The position numbers and the translations under genes were made by a program. A stretch of 39,464 bases of DNA, from assembly GCA_015152475.1 (NCBI GenBank), contig SUTW01000010.1, positions 1 to 39,464 of the forward strand, given 5' to 3'. Under the pieces are notes generated by a model. The model was given only the letters and a program-made list of their open reading frames with translations. It was not told the origin of the DNA and ran no database searches. The DNA is from Cyanobacteria bacterium SIG30 (GTDB lineage: Bacteria > Cyanobacteriota > Vampirovibrionia > Gastranaerophilales > Gastranaerophilaceae). Below, piece by piece: positions 32,355-39,464 of the stretch. How positions within the stretch are numbered: the first letter of the stretch is position 1; the number at the start of each line of letters is the position of its first letter.

Positions 32355-33774
32355 AAAAATGAAAATTTTATTCGCATCTGCCGAAGTAACACCTTTTTCA
32401 AAAGTCGGAGGGCTCGCAGACGTTGTTGGAGAATTACCTTTATATCTTGAAAAAGAAGATTGCGAAATTGCCATATTTACACCATTATATGGCTCTATTG
32501 ATGAAAATAAATGGGGAATTGAGGAACTTGAAAATTCGGCACTCCATATGAATATGGGGCAAACAAAACATATTTTCAAATTAAAAAAATGTCAACACCC
32601 ATTAAATAAAAATGTCACCGTTTTTTTCATAGATAATCCAAAATATTTTTCATGTTTCAATTGTGTTTACCCTCAATGGATAGATGATGTTTATGAAATT
32701 CAAAGATATGTTGCATTTTCACTTGCAACACTTGAATATGCAAAACTTTTAAATTTTAAACCAGATGTCATACACGCAAATGACTGGCATACGGCGATGT
32801 TACCTGTTTATATCAAGAGCAATTACAAATTTGATGAATTTTACAAAAACACTAAAACGGTTTTTTCAATTCACAATCTTGCATATCAAGGCTCTTGCGA
32901 TAAATCAATTATCGATTTTGCAAATATGCGCTGGGATGAAGTTTACAAAGATAATTGCTTAGAACATTATGGCAGAGTAAATTGGATAAAAGGTGCTATT
33001 TATTGTACAGATAAAATTTTAACTGTTTCAAAAAGATATGCAGGAGAAATTTTAGGTGGCGAATTTGGCGAAGGCATGGATTACACCCTAAGAGGACAGG
33101 CCCACAAAATTAAAGGTATTTTAAATGGCACAAAATACGATAAAAAAGTTTTTGATATAAATGAAAAACCAAAATTAAAAGCAGAAATACAAAAATTATT
33201 CGGACTTGAAGAAAATCCTGACCGCCCTTTAATTGCAATGATTTCACGTCTTGTATACCAAAAAGGATTGGATTTAATTGATGTTGCAAAATGGGGTATG
33301 ATGGAGCAACCTGCCGATTTTATATTTTTAGGCACTGGCGAATTTGGATATGAAAGAATGTTAATATGGTCTTCAAATAATTCAAAAAATATGCGTGCTT
33401 GGATAGATTTTAAGGCTGATTTATCAGATAAAATATATAAAGCTTCAGATATGTTTTTAATGCCAAGTTTGTTTGAACCTTGTGGCATTTCGCAAATGAT
33501 TGCCCTTAAATATGCTTCGATTCCAATTGTAAGAGCCGTAGGCGGACTTGATGACACAATTATTGCTTATCCAAATCAGAATGCAAATGGCTTCAAATTC
33601 TTAGGATATGATGCACAATCAATGTTAAACGAAATAAAAAATGCCATCTGGACATACTACGACAGAAAAGAAGACTGGAAACTTTTAATGCAAAATGCAC
33701 TAAATTCAAGATTTACCTGGGAACAATCCGCAAAAGAATATAAACAAGTTTACGAAGAAATTACAAACAAATAA
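32347..33774 (+). CDS. glgA: Glycogen synthase
   Basis: 475 residues, normal GT5 length. Transfers glucose from ADP-glucose to growing alpha-1,4-glucan. ADP-glucose-binding K19-V-G-G-L in SKVGGLADVVGELP; HANDWHTAM; FSIHNLAYQG; ISRLVYQKGLDL; C-terminal SLFEPCGISQMIALKYASIPIVRAVGGLDDTI with the catalytic Glu. The start ATG overlaps the end of ruvA; ATG 32359 (MKILFASAEV) is an alternative. It indicates glycogen storage. Confidence 0.93.
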   Translation: MTKKMKILFASAEVTPFSKVGGLADVVGELPLYLEKEDCEIAIFTPLYGSIDENKWGIEELENSALHMNMGQTKHIFKLKKCQHPLNKNVTVFFIDNPKYFSCFNCVYPQWIDDVYEIQRYVAFSLATLEYAKLLNFKPDVIHANDWHTAMLPVYIKSNYKFDEFYKNTKTVFSIHNLAYQGSCDKSIIDFANMRWDEVYKDNCLEHYGRVNWIKGAIYCTDKILTVSKRYAGEILGGEFGEGMDYTLRGQAHKIKGILNGTKYDKKVFDINEKPKLKAEIQKLFGLEENPDRPLIAMISRLVYQKGLDLIDVAKWGMMEQPADFIFLGTGEFGYERMLIWSSNNSKNMRAWIDFKADLSDKIYKASDMFLMPSLFEPCGISQMIALKYASIPIVRAVGGLDDTIIAYPNQNANGFKFLGYDAQSMLNEIKNAIWTYYDRKEDWKLLMQNALNSRFTWEQSAKEYKQVYEEITNK

Positions 33775-33782
33775 AATGGTTT

Positions 33783-33810
33783 GTTAAACAAGATTTAAAT
33801 CTTGTTTAAC
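33783..33810. terminator. Palindrome spanning the stop of the 434-residue gene
   Basis: Two perfect 14-nt inverted halves (GTTAAACAAGATTT and AAATCTTGTTTAAC) between convergent genes. It includes the last codons (DLNLV) and stop of the minus gene. The T run is weak on both strands, so termination in either direction is plausible rather than certain. Confidence 0.55.
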
Positions 33811-35088
33811 TTTGTTTTCAACTTGTTTAACTGCAGGATTTTCGTTAGAGCCACCTTTTAATTTTCTGCCTTTAATTGCAAGAAGTGGTTGGATAATTCC
33901 TAAAAATGCAACCGCGATTCCGATATTGGCAAAAATTGAACCAATTTTTAAACCCTTTGCTTTTTTTGCAAATTTTTCAAGAGTTTCAGTTGAAGATTTA
34001 GTGATAAATTTATCCATTTTATCAATTGTATCAACAACTTCCCCTGATTCCATGAATTTTAAAGCACTAATTTTACCTTTTTTTGTTGTTGGAACAACGC
34101 CAGATTTTTTAAGCATATTAACTAGAACACCATTTTCATTTTCCCAAACATAATCAAGAACTTTAACGCCTTCTTTTGGTGTCGCTTTAAAATCTTTAAT
34201 TGCATTTTTTAAACTGCCATTTTTAACAGCATCAACGAATTCATTATCTGCCAAAACTTTATAATCTAAGTCAATTGGAATTTTAAATAATTTTTCAGAA
34301 ATCTTTTCAAGTCCTTTTTGAATTGGTGTTGCTAAAAGATAGAAGAATGAAACAGCAGAAGCTTCTTTAAATAAAACTTCAGCTCTTTCACCTTTTCTTG
34401 CTTTTGTTAATCTTGTTCCGGAAATTGCAGCGTCTAGAATAGACATATTCCAAACAGGATTATACATAAAGTTTGAAAGACCTTTAAAACTTGGGTTATT
34501 GGCTTTCTTTTGGGCATTTCCTTTAAAAGAACTGAAAAATTCATCATTATTTACTGTAACATTAATTTTGTCATCAACAATTTTTTCAGAAATTAATTTT
34601 TGTTTTATTGATTTTTCAGTCGTTTTTTGTTTAAGGTGAATTAAAGCCCCCAAAGCTGCCATTGAAATTGCTGTTGCACCAATAAATTTACCAATAAATA
34701 AACCTTGGGTTAATTTTTTGCTCGCTTTAATTTTTTCTAAATCGCCAACTTGGTCAACTGCAAATTTCTTAGCTTTTTCAAGTGCATAATCAATGCTGTC
34801 CTCAGCACCTTGCTTAAATTTTCTGATATCGAAATCTGGGTTAATTTTTGCTTTTTTATAAATAGTTTTATCAAAAATTTTCTTCACAAAAGGAATACCA
34901 CAAACCCAAACAAGACCTGTGCCGTATTCTTCTATGGCTTTCTCTTTGCCGTCGTGTTTTCCACCCTTTTTACTATAAACTAATGTGGTTGCGCTATCTT
35001 GAGCTACATCTTTTGCCCATATTGGTAAAATAGAACCTGAACTATTACCTAATTCTGAAATTAATTTAGTTGTTAAGCTTATTGCCAT
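33784..35088 (-). CDS. Membrane protein of unknown function with SFKG motifs
   Basis: 434 residues with a good ribosome site (AAGGAGAAGAG). Not recognised. Hydrophobic helices at ~131-152 (GLFIGKFIGATAISMAALGALIHL), around ~247-262 (AVSFFYLLATPIQ) and ~392-412 (IGSIFANIGIAVAFLGIIQPLLAI). Lys-rich soluble stretches between them contain two SFKG motifs (SSFKGNAQKKANNPSFKG, ~193-210). The start MAISLTTKLISELGNSSGSILPIWAKDVAQD lacks a signal peptide. It is probably a lineage-specific inner-membrane protein. Long 5' region (about 260 nt) with a hairpin. Confidence 0.7.
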   Translation of the reverse strand: MAISLTTKLISELGNSSGSILPIWAKDVAQDSATTLVYSKKGGKHDGKEKAIEEYGTGLVWVCGIPFVKKIFDKTIYKKAKINPDFDIRKFKQGAEDSIDYALEKAKKFAVDQVGDLEKIKASKKLTQGLFIGKFIGATAISMAALGALIHLKQKTTEKSIKQKLISEKIVDDKINVTVNNDEFFSSFKGNAQKKANNPSFKGLSNFMYNPVWNMSILDAAISGTRLTKARKGERAEVLFKEASAVSFFYLLATPIQKGLEKISEKLFKIPIDLDYKVLADNEFVDAVKNGSLKNAIKDFKATPKEGVKVLDYVWENENGVLVNMLKKSGVVPTTKKGKISALKFMESGEVVDTIDKMDKFITKSSTETLEKFAKKAKGLKIGSIFANIGIAVAFLGIIQPLLAIKGRKLKGGSNENPAVKQVENKVKQDLNLV

Positions 35089-35141
35089 TTTTCTCTTCTC
35101 CTTACACGATTAAATTACTACAATCCCCATATCAAGTTCAT

Positions 35142-35169
35142 CAAGCGTTGAACTTGATTAATACGTCGT
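35142..35169 (-). promoter_or_regulatory. Hairpin in the 5' region of the 434-residue membrane-protein gene
   Basis: ATCAAGTTC/GAACTTGAT, 9-bp stem with a ~10-nt loop that itself contains TCAA-GCG-TTGA. It lies ~55-80 nt upstream of the start. There is no T run; a candidate -10 TATAGT (35221-35216) is further upstream. Possible regulatory leader element; function unknown. Confidence 0.4.
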
Positions 35170-35302
35170 GTACGGTTTTGTTTAGCAATAAAAATCACTT
35201 TACTTTAATTCCTTCACTATACATGTAATAAAAACACTTTGCACTATTTTTTTGCGCATGAATAAGTGTATTTTTTACATATGTTAATATATAGCATTCC
35301 AT

Positions 35303-35333
35303 AAAAAAATGCAAGAGGTTATCTTGCATTTTT
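35303..35333 (-). terminator. Terminator of pilin C
   Basis: AAAATGCAAGA/TCTTGCATTTT stem with a GGTTA loop, T run on the minus strand (and on the plus). Confidence 0.82.
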
Positions 35334-35351
35334 TAAATATTTTTATTTTTA

Positions 35352-36158
35352 CTACCAAGGATATTTACTTATCTCACCACCCATATTAGCATATTCTTCT
35401 TTACTTGGTATCTTCCAGCCATTTGCCATAATTACATAAGGGCAATATGTTCGATAAGCCACATTATTGCAACCATAAGCCGTGTCTTTTATTGAAGGTT
35501 CTAAAGAACATTGCCCATTAGAATCATGTGCACACTGTGGCAACAATTTTCCACCAGTAGCTATTCCATTTCTAATTAAATCTTGGCTAAACGTAAAGAC
35601 ATCTTGACCATACATATTTGGCTTCTTTTTACCATTCACATCAATTGTAAACATGCCATTAAGTTGTCGTCCATTACTATTTGTCCCATTATTTGATTTA
35701 ACTGCAACAAAAACCCCGTCAGGCAAATAAAATTTTGCAAATTTTTCTAAGGAATCTTCGTAATCATAAGTTTGACCTTCGTATTTAAATCTATAATTAT
35801 ATTTATATTCACATTCACCTTCATTACTTAAACCACAATCTTTTGCTATTCTTAAATATGGAATAATATATCTTTTGGCATAATCCAAAGAATCCTCGCC
35901 TGTGTTATCTTTGCCTATTTCCCAGCCAGAAATTGGGCCATGGTCTTTAATTGCAAGATTTGTTATACTTGCAAGCGTTGTATAAGTTTTCTTTAAAGCC
36001 GTTGCTATTTCTTGATTTTGATAATTAGTTACAACGGATGGAATCGTAAGTGCTGCAACAACGCCGATAATAGCGAGTGTGATTAAAACTTCTGCTAAGG
36101 TGAAGGCTTTTAAACTTCTAGATGCCCCCCCCCCGTGATTAAAATTAAATCTATACAT
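35352..36158 (-). CDS. Type IV pilin-like protein C (poly-G leader)
   Basis: 268 residues. Leader MYRFNFNHGGGASRSLKA before FTLAEVLITLAIIGVVAALT, as in pilins A and B. The body is closest to pilin A (LAIKDHGPISGWEI..., IIPYLRIAKDCGLSNEGECEYK, IDVNGKKKPNMYGQDVF) and it ends PSKEEYANMGGEISKYPW. The run of ten G is at 36125-36134. Located 23 kb from pilins A and B, yet about 104 nt around the start are identical to them. Confidence 0.88.
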   Translation of the reverse strand: MYRFNFNHGGGASRSLKAFTLAEVLITLAIIGVVAALTIPSVVTNYQNQEIATALKKTYTTLASITNLAIKDHGPISGWEIGKDNTGEDSLDYAKRYIIPYLRIAKDCGLSNEGECEYKYNYRFKYEGQTYDYEDSLEKFAKFYLPDGVFVAVKSNNGTNSNGRQLNGMFTIDVNGKKKPNMYGQDVFTFSQDLIRNGIATGGKLLPQCAHDSNGQCSLEPSIKDTAYGCNNVAYRTYCPYVIMANGWKIPSKEEYANMGGEISKYPW

Positions 36159-36220
36159 AATTAAAAATCCTTTCTTAATTTCCGTATTTAAAAAATTTAT
36201 CCTACATTTTTATTATAACA
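36117..36220 (-). repeat. Shared pilin 5' cassette, copy 3
   Basis: Identical to the corresponding part of copy 2 (leader with AAAGGA, ATG, first 11 or so codons including ten G, and the -10 TATAAT). Upstream of the -10 it diverges but keeps a TTTCAA/TTGAAA element. Confidence 0.82.
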
Positions 36221-36252
36221 AATTATTTAAAAGGTTTCAAGACAGAAAAATA

Positions 36253-36281
36253 CATAAAAAAAAGGGAGTTTTAAACCTCCC
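36253..36281 (-). terminator. Terminator of the CobO/BtuR-like gene
   Basis: GGGAG/CTCCC hairpin with a TTTTAAAC loop, followed on the minus strand by eight T. Confidence 0.8.
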
Positions 36282-36309
36282 GTTTCCCCATTAAATTTTT
36301 TAGTAGAAA

Positions 36310-36840
36310 TTAGTATTCTATACCTCTTCTTGCCATTACACCAACATCAAAATAATGTTTAATAGGTTGCATTTCTGTAACCAAATGAGCAAGGGCAACC
36401 AACTCTTGTGGCGCACGACGACCAGTAAGAACTATTTCTAAGTTTTTAGGTTTGTTAATCAAAGTATTTTTAACATCACTTACTTTTAACATACCCATAT
36501 CTAAACAAATATTGATTTCATCTAAAATGATAAGACCATATTCGCCACTTTGAATTGCTTGTTTAGCATATTCCCAACCTTTTTTACATTCTTTGTAATC
36601 ATCCATGTTCATGTTGTGAGAATAAACAACTCTATCAAGACCATATTGGCGAACTTCTAAATTAGCAAAACGGCCAGAAGATGCAATTTCACCATAAGTA
36701 GTTCCTTTGTCACCTTTTGTAAACTGGATAATAAGAACTTTCCAACCATGTCCAAGAGCTCTAAAAGCTAAGCCCAAAGAAGCAGTGGTTTTGCCCTTTC
36801 CGTCTCCAGTATAGATTTGAATATAACCGTTTTCTAACAA
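36310..36840 (-). CDS. cobO: Cob(I)yrinic acid a,c-diamide adenosyltransferase
   Basis: 176 residues if the TTG at 36840 is the start: it has GGAGG five bases upstream and gives MLENGYIQIYTGDGKGKTT, the normal CobO/BtuR beginning. The frame continues to a TTG at 36912 with no ribosome site. P-loop GDGKGKTT (12-19), then LIIQFTKGDKGT, LIILDEINICLDMGML and VVLTGRRAPQELVALAHLVTEM. It adenosylates corrinoids with ATP to make the adenosylcobalamin form. No other cobalamin genes are nearby, which suggests salvage. No B12 riboswitch is visible in its ~270-nt upstream region. Confidence 0.87.
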   Translation of the reverse strand: MLENGYIQIYTGDGKGKTTASLGLAFRALGHGWKVLIIQFTKGDKGTTYGEIASSGRFANLEVRQYGLDRVVYSHNMNMDDYKECKKGWEYAKQAIQSGEYGLIILDEINICLDMGMLKVSDVKNTLINKPKNLEIVLTGRRAPQELVALAHLVTEMQPIKHYFDVGVMARRGIEY

Positions 36841-37115
36841 CTTTCCTCCGTGGCTTCCTGCCAGCTTGTCTTTGTCTATTTCCTTATAAATATAATAGAA
36901 CAAAGAATACAATTATGGCAATTGTTAAATAATTTTTCCTCCGATATTTTACATTTTACATATGTAGAAGCTTAATTTAATCATATTTTTAGAGGATTTT
37001 TTCAAATACACAAAATTTTACATATATATTTCTTAACTATTTTTAAAATATGCTTGAAACACTATCTATTATTTAATTTTACCATTCTTTTAAAAAAAAA
37101 TTCTGTTACTATTTC

Positions 37116-37143
37116 TTAATAATTTTTGAACTTTTTTTGTCAA
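37116..37143 (-). promoter_or_regulatory. Candidate promoter upstream of cobO
   Basis: Minus strand TTGACA (37143-37138), 16-nt spacer, TATTAA (37121-37116). It would give a leader of ~270 nt to the TTG start. The 254-base gap 36913-37166 otherwise holds only A/T-rich DNA; I see no gene or aptamer in it. Confidence 0.35.
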
Positions 37144-37166
37144 GTTTGTCATGTTTTTTAAAAAAA

Positions 37167-38036
37167 TTAATAACTTTTTCTAACCGTGAACATGCTCGCA
37201 TAAGTTGGAATATCCATGATTTGAATATCGCAGTCAAAATATCTTTGGCATATGCCTTCTGCGCCTTCTCTTAATTCTTTGCAATAAGGAATAGAATTTC
37301 TTTCACTTAGTGTTAAAAACTCATCAGCCAAACCCGTAATACAAGCAGCGCTTCCATAACTTATACCATTTTTAATATTTGTTAGATTTCCGTTAACTGT
37401 AACTGTTTCTATTGGTTCATAAACATCATACCAAAGGTCATTACCACCATTTTTTCTTTTAACAATTACTTTGTATCTAATAAGTGAATTGTTTACTAAA
37501 ATATTATTATCGCCATCTTGTGGCCTAATTGGAATCGCATAGTGTTCATTTTTCAAGATTCTAACCCCGAATCTATCAACACCTTCTTGGTTTGGTTCTT
37601 TGTTAGCATTTGTGTCAAAAATTATATCTTTGTATTTAAAGTTTTTAGGATTATTTTCAGAACCATTAAAAGCTTCGTCCCAGTCACCATTAAGCCCTGA
37701 AATTGAAACATTCGTAGGCAAAACAAAATTATAATCAGAACAAGAAGAAGAACAACAAACTTCCCCTTTTGTTGAAACCGTATCTGCAAATCTTTTACAA
37801 TAATTTATTACTCCGTCTTCTCCTTCATCAAAAGACCATTTTCCATTTTCTCTATTTTCAGATAACAAATAATCATTTACCTGTTCAATATTATTTAATG
37901 TTGCTCTTATATGATAAACATTATTTCTTGTAAATTTTGGTTTGAAAACTACAATCAAACAAGTTGTGACTATGCCAATAATAAACATTACAAACATAAC
38001 TTCAGCCAGTGTCATTGCAAATTTAATTTTTTTCAT
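37167..38036 (-). CDS. Prepilin-like protein with Cys-rich body
   Basis: 289 residues. N-terminus MKKIKFA followed by MTLAEVMFVMFIIGIVTTCLIVVF, a prepilin-type helix with Glu at +5 and Ala at -1. The body has about 9 cysteines, including CCSSSCSDYN and INYCKRFADTVS (shared with the protein at 13887), plus DTNANKEPNQEGVDRFGVRIL in place of the DVNG-KKPN motif of other pilins. The start overlaps the DUF3326 stop by 4 nt (ATGA), so it is translated from the same mRNA. Probably a minor pilin or pseudopilin. Confidence 0.8.
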   Translation of the reverse strand: MKKIKFAMTLAEVMFVMFIIGIVTTCLIVVFKPKFTRNNVYHIRATLNNIEQVNDYLLSENRENGKWSFDEGEDGVINYCKRFADTVSTKGEVCCSSSCSDYNFVLPTNVSISGLNGDWDEAFNGSENNPKNFKYKDIIFDTNANKEPNQEGVDRFGVRILKNEHYAIPIRPQDGDNNILVNNSLIRYKVIVKRKNGGNDLWYDVYEPIETVTVNGNLTNIKNGISYGSAACITGLADEFLTLSERNSIPYCKELREGAEGICQRYFDCDIQIMDIPTYASMFTVRKSY

Positions 38037-39025
38037 TGATTTTCCCTCAAATAATTTAATAAAGAAAAATAATCATCAAAGTGCATTTTAACATCTATTT
38101 TAAGTTCTTTAAAACCTATATTTAATGGAGTTTTATTGTCAACTGTATAAATTGGAATGTTATTTTTCACACAAGCTAAAACCGCAGGCGAACCAAGCGC
38201 CTTTTCAGGCACAACAAAACCACAAATATCCTTATATGAAATTATATTTTCGTCTGAAATATCATTTTTGATAATTTTAGGCGCACGATTTAACCCTCTT
38301 ATAACGCAAGGAAGATAAGTTGACGAAATAAGTTCAGAAGCCACTTTTTTGTCTTCAATTTTATCTGATATTTCCAATTTTGAAAAAGCAGGTGAATGCG
38401 CAGACATTATGCCAAATTCTTTAACTAATAAATGAGAAATTATAGCCTCAACTCCGCCTATCGGATCAACACCTTGCGCATTTATGTAATTTAAATCGTC
38501 AAATTCATCATAATCTTTAAAAAAACATATAACTGCAAGTGCTTGTGCGCCTAAATCAATTAATTTTTTAGCAGTTTCAAGTAATGTTTTTGGATTTTTG
38601 ATACTGCCTGTTGAAACTTTTGAATGTTTATTTATTGAAAAGTCAATCCCAACAGGTTCAGACGTCAGCATATAAGGCAAAATGTCGTAACCTTCAACAA
38701 TTTTAAGCGCATTTAAAGTATTTATATGTATATTTAAAATGTCTTTTGGTATTGCACAATCAAAAATAACGCCAATTTTATTTGGTATATTAACAGGTTG
38801 TAAATTAATTTTACCCATCAAAAAATTATCAAGCGCAAAACCTTCTGTATATAGCATTTCGTCATTTATTGCGCTTAAGATTCCACCATTTACGGCATTA
38901 GGATTTAAAATCAATTTAAAATGTTTTGAAAATTCTCTTGCAATATGCCCAAAATCTCCAGCATAACCACCAATGTCAAGCCCTATGCCAGTTGGAATTG
39001 AAAGTGCTAAATATTTCTTTTTCAT
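38033..39025 (-). CDS. DUF3326 family protein
   Basis: 330 residues. Recognised by SIPTGIGLDIGGYAGD near the start, LILNPNAVNGG, VDPIGGVEAIISHLLVKEFGIMSAHSPAF and YLPCVIRGLNRAPK. DUF3326 proteins are of unknown function and, as far as I know, are largely restricted to cyanobacteria and plants. No signal peptide; a Rossmann-like alternation of strands and glycines suggests an enzyme. No ribosome site: TGCTAAAAT (extended -10, 39040-39032) ends 6 nt before ATG. It forms an operon with the prepilin-like gene. Confidence 0.85.
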   Translation of the reverse strand: MKKKYLALSIPTGIGLDIGGYAGDFGHIAREFSKHFKLILNPNAVNGGILSAINDEMLYTEGFALDNFLMGKINLQPVNIPNKIGVIFDCAIPKDILNIHINTLNALKIVEGYDILPYMLTSEPVGIDFSINKHSKVSTGSIKNPKTLLETAKKLIDLGAQALAVICFFKDYDEFDDLNYINAQGVDPIGGVEAIISHLLVKEFGIMSAHSPAFSKLEISDKIEDKKVASELISSTYLPCVIRGLNRAPKIIKNDISDENIISYKDICGFVVPEKALGSPAVLACVKNNIPIYTVDNKTPLNIGFKELKIDVKMHFDDYFSLLNYLRENQ

Positions 39026-39031
39026 AAAAAA

Positions 39032-39040
39032 ATTTTAGCA
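39032..39040 (-). promoter_or_regulatory. Extended -10 promoter of the DUF3326 operon (leaderless)
   Basis: Minus strand TG-C-TAAAAT, then six T and the ATG at 39025. A possible -35 TTAAGC (39060-39055) lies inside the preceding terminator hairpin. Confidence 0.6.
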
Positions 39041-39044
39041 TAAA

Positions 39045-39073
39045 ATAAGCAGGAGCTTAAAGCTCCTGCTTAT
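39045..39073 (-). terminator. Terminator of pilin D
   Basis: 14-bp perfect stem ATAAGCAGGAGCTT/AAGCTCCTGCTTAT followed by TTTTATGC on the minus strand. Confidence 0.85.
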
Positions 39074-39088
39074 TTATAAATGATATTT

Positions 39089-39464
39089 TTACCAAGGATA
39101 TAAAGTTGCATCTCCACCCATTCTGACATAATCTTCCTTAGTTGGAAGTTTCCAGCCATTTGCCATAATGGCATATTGGCAATAATGACCTTGGCTACCA
39201 TCTGCGCAACTTTCTTCTATAGATTTTTTCAAATCACACTGATTATTTTCATCAAGTTCACAATAAGGAATGATTTTTCCAATAGCTTGTCCATTTTTTC
39301 TTATTTGGTAGTAAAATGCAAAAACATCAATTCCCATTTTATTTGGTTTTTTGTCCCCATTTACATCAACTATTATAAAAGCACGAACCAAGTTATTAAA
39401 ATTTATAGCCCCAACACCAACAAGAGTGCCGTCTGATAAATAAAATCTTACATAAGAATTATCT
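39089..39464 (-). CDS. Type IV pilin-like protein D (partial, 5' end beyond window)
   Basis: About 124 C-terminal residues; the frame is open to the window edge, where it reads DNSYVRFYLSDGTLVGVGAI. It has IIVDVNGDKKPNKMGIDVFAFYYQI, a Cys pair ESCADGSQGHYC, and the ending PTKEDYVRMGGDATLYPW, so it belongs to the same pilin family as A-C. Whether it has the poly-G leader cannot be seen. Confidence 0.85.
   Translation of the reverse strand, partial: DNSYVRFYLSDGTLVGVGAINFNNLVRAFIIVDVNGDKKPNKMGIDVFAFYYQIRKNGQAIGKIIPYCELDENNQCDLKKSIEESCADGSQGHYCQYAIMANGWKLPTKEDYVRMGGDATLYPW

Noticed and set aside
36841-37115. Cobalamin riboswitch in the cobO leader
   Set aside because: GCTGGC and GAAGCC are present near the start, but no B12-box core or the expected long-range pairing can be drawn.

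Overview
The window is AT-rich chromosomal DNA of a Gram-negative-type bacterium. Enzymes such as KdsB (Kdo activation) point to a lipopolysaccharide-type envelope. A DUF3326 protein (otherwise typical of cyanobacteria and plants), a cyanobacterial-style aminotransferase, many prepilin-like proteins with the leader motif HGGGAS followed by KAFTLAEVLITL, and MGMAASQ-type proteins together suggest an uncultured gut member of the non-photosynthetic cyanobacterial sister group (Vampirovibrionia/Melainabacteria, order Gastranaerophilales). That placement is inference from family resemblance; no 16S or ribosomal-operon marker other than S16 is present.

Layout. 0-3.2 kb: a giant cysteine-rich prepilin-like protein. 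3.3-4.9 kb: YolD-like protein and a Y-family polymerase. 5.0-6.8 kb: a GGGtGRT-family protein and a NifU-like scaffold. 7-10.4 kb: a small unknown protein, a U32 peptidase-family protein, a two-helix membrane protein and an SPFH/prohibitin protein. 10.5-14.5 kb: tRNA-Arg, two near-duplicate pilins, and an operon of prepilin-like protein, MTA phosphorylase, YggT and a DMT/DUF486 protein. 14.6-19.1 kb: kdsB, a Flp-like peptide, an aminotransferase, rpsP, acpP and fabF. 19.2-21.9 kb: tRNA-Leu with a duplicated 3' end around a structured insert, an orphan gene under a SAM riboswitch, a nucleoside deaminase and an ABC ATPase. 21.9-29 kb: a lineage-specific block with a GH108 muramidase, a Gly/Ala-rich protein, two MGMAASQ paralogues, an EF-hand protein with annexin-like repeats, and an EF-hand protein with a LysM-like segment. 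29.1-33.8 kb: oligopeptide-type ABC ATPase, ChbG/HpnK deacetylase, GT2 glycosyltransferase, ruvA and glgA. 33.8-39.5 kb: a membrane protein of unknown function, another pilin with the shared 5' cassette, a CobO/BtuR-like enzyme, a prepilin-like protein with DUF3326, and a pilin cut by the window end.

Main points of interest. (1) Three pilin genes share an almost identical promoter-leader-start cassette containing a run of ten G inside the prepilin leader; gain or loss of one G gives an immediate stop, so it looks like an on/off phase switch. (2) An 82-nt SAM-I/IV-type aptamer with a clean anti-terminator/terminator platform controls a protein of unknown function. (3) An EF-hand protein carries four annexin-like repeats. 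(4) At least eight genes have a -10 box ending 6-7 nt before the start codon and no Shine-Dalgarno, implying leaderless mRNAs. (5) tRNA-Leu(GAG) has an 18-bp copy of its 3' end, with CCA, 219 bp downstream, enclosing a chain of hairpins.
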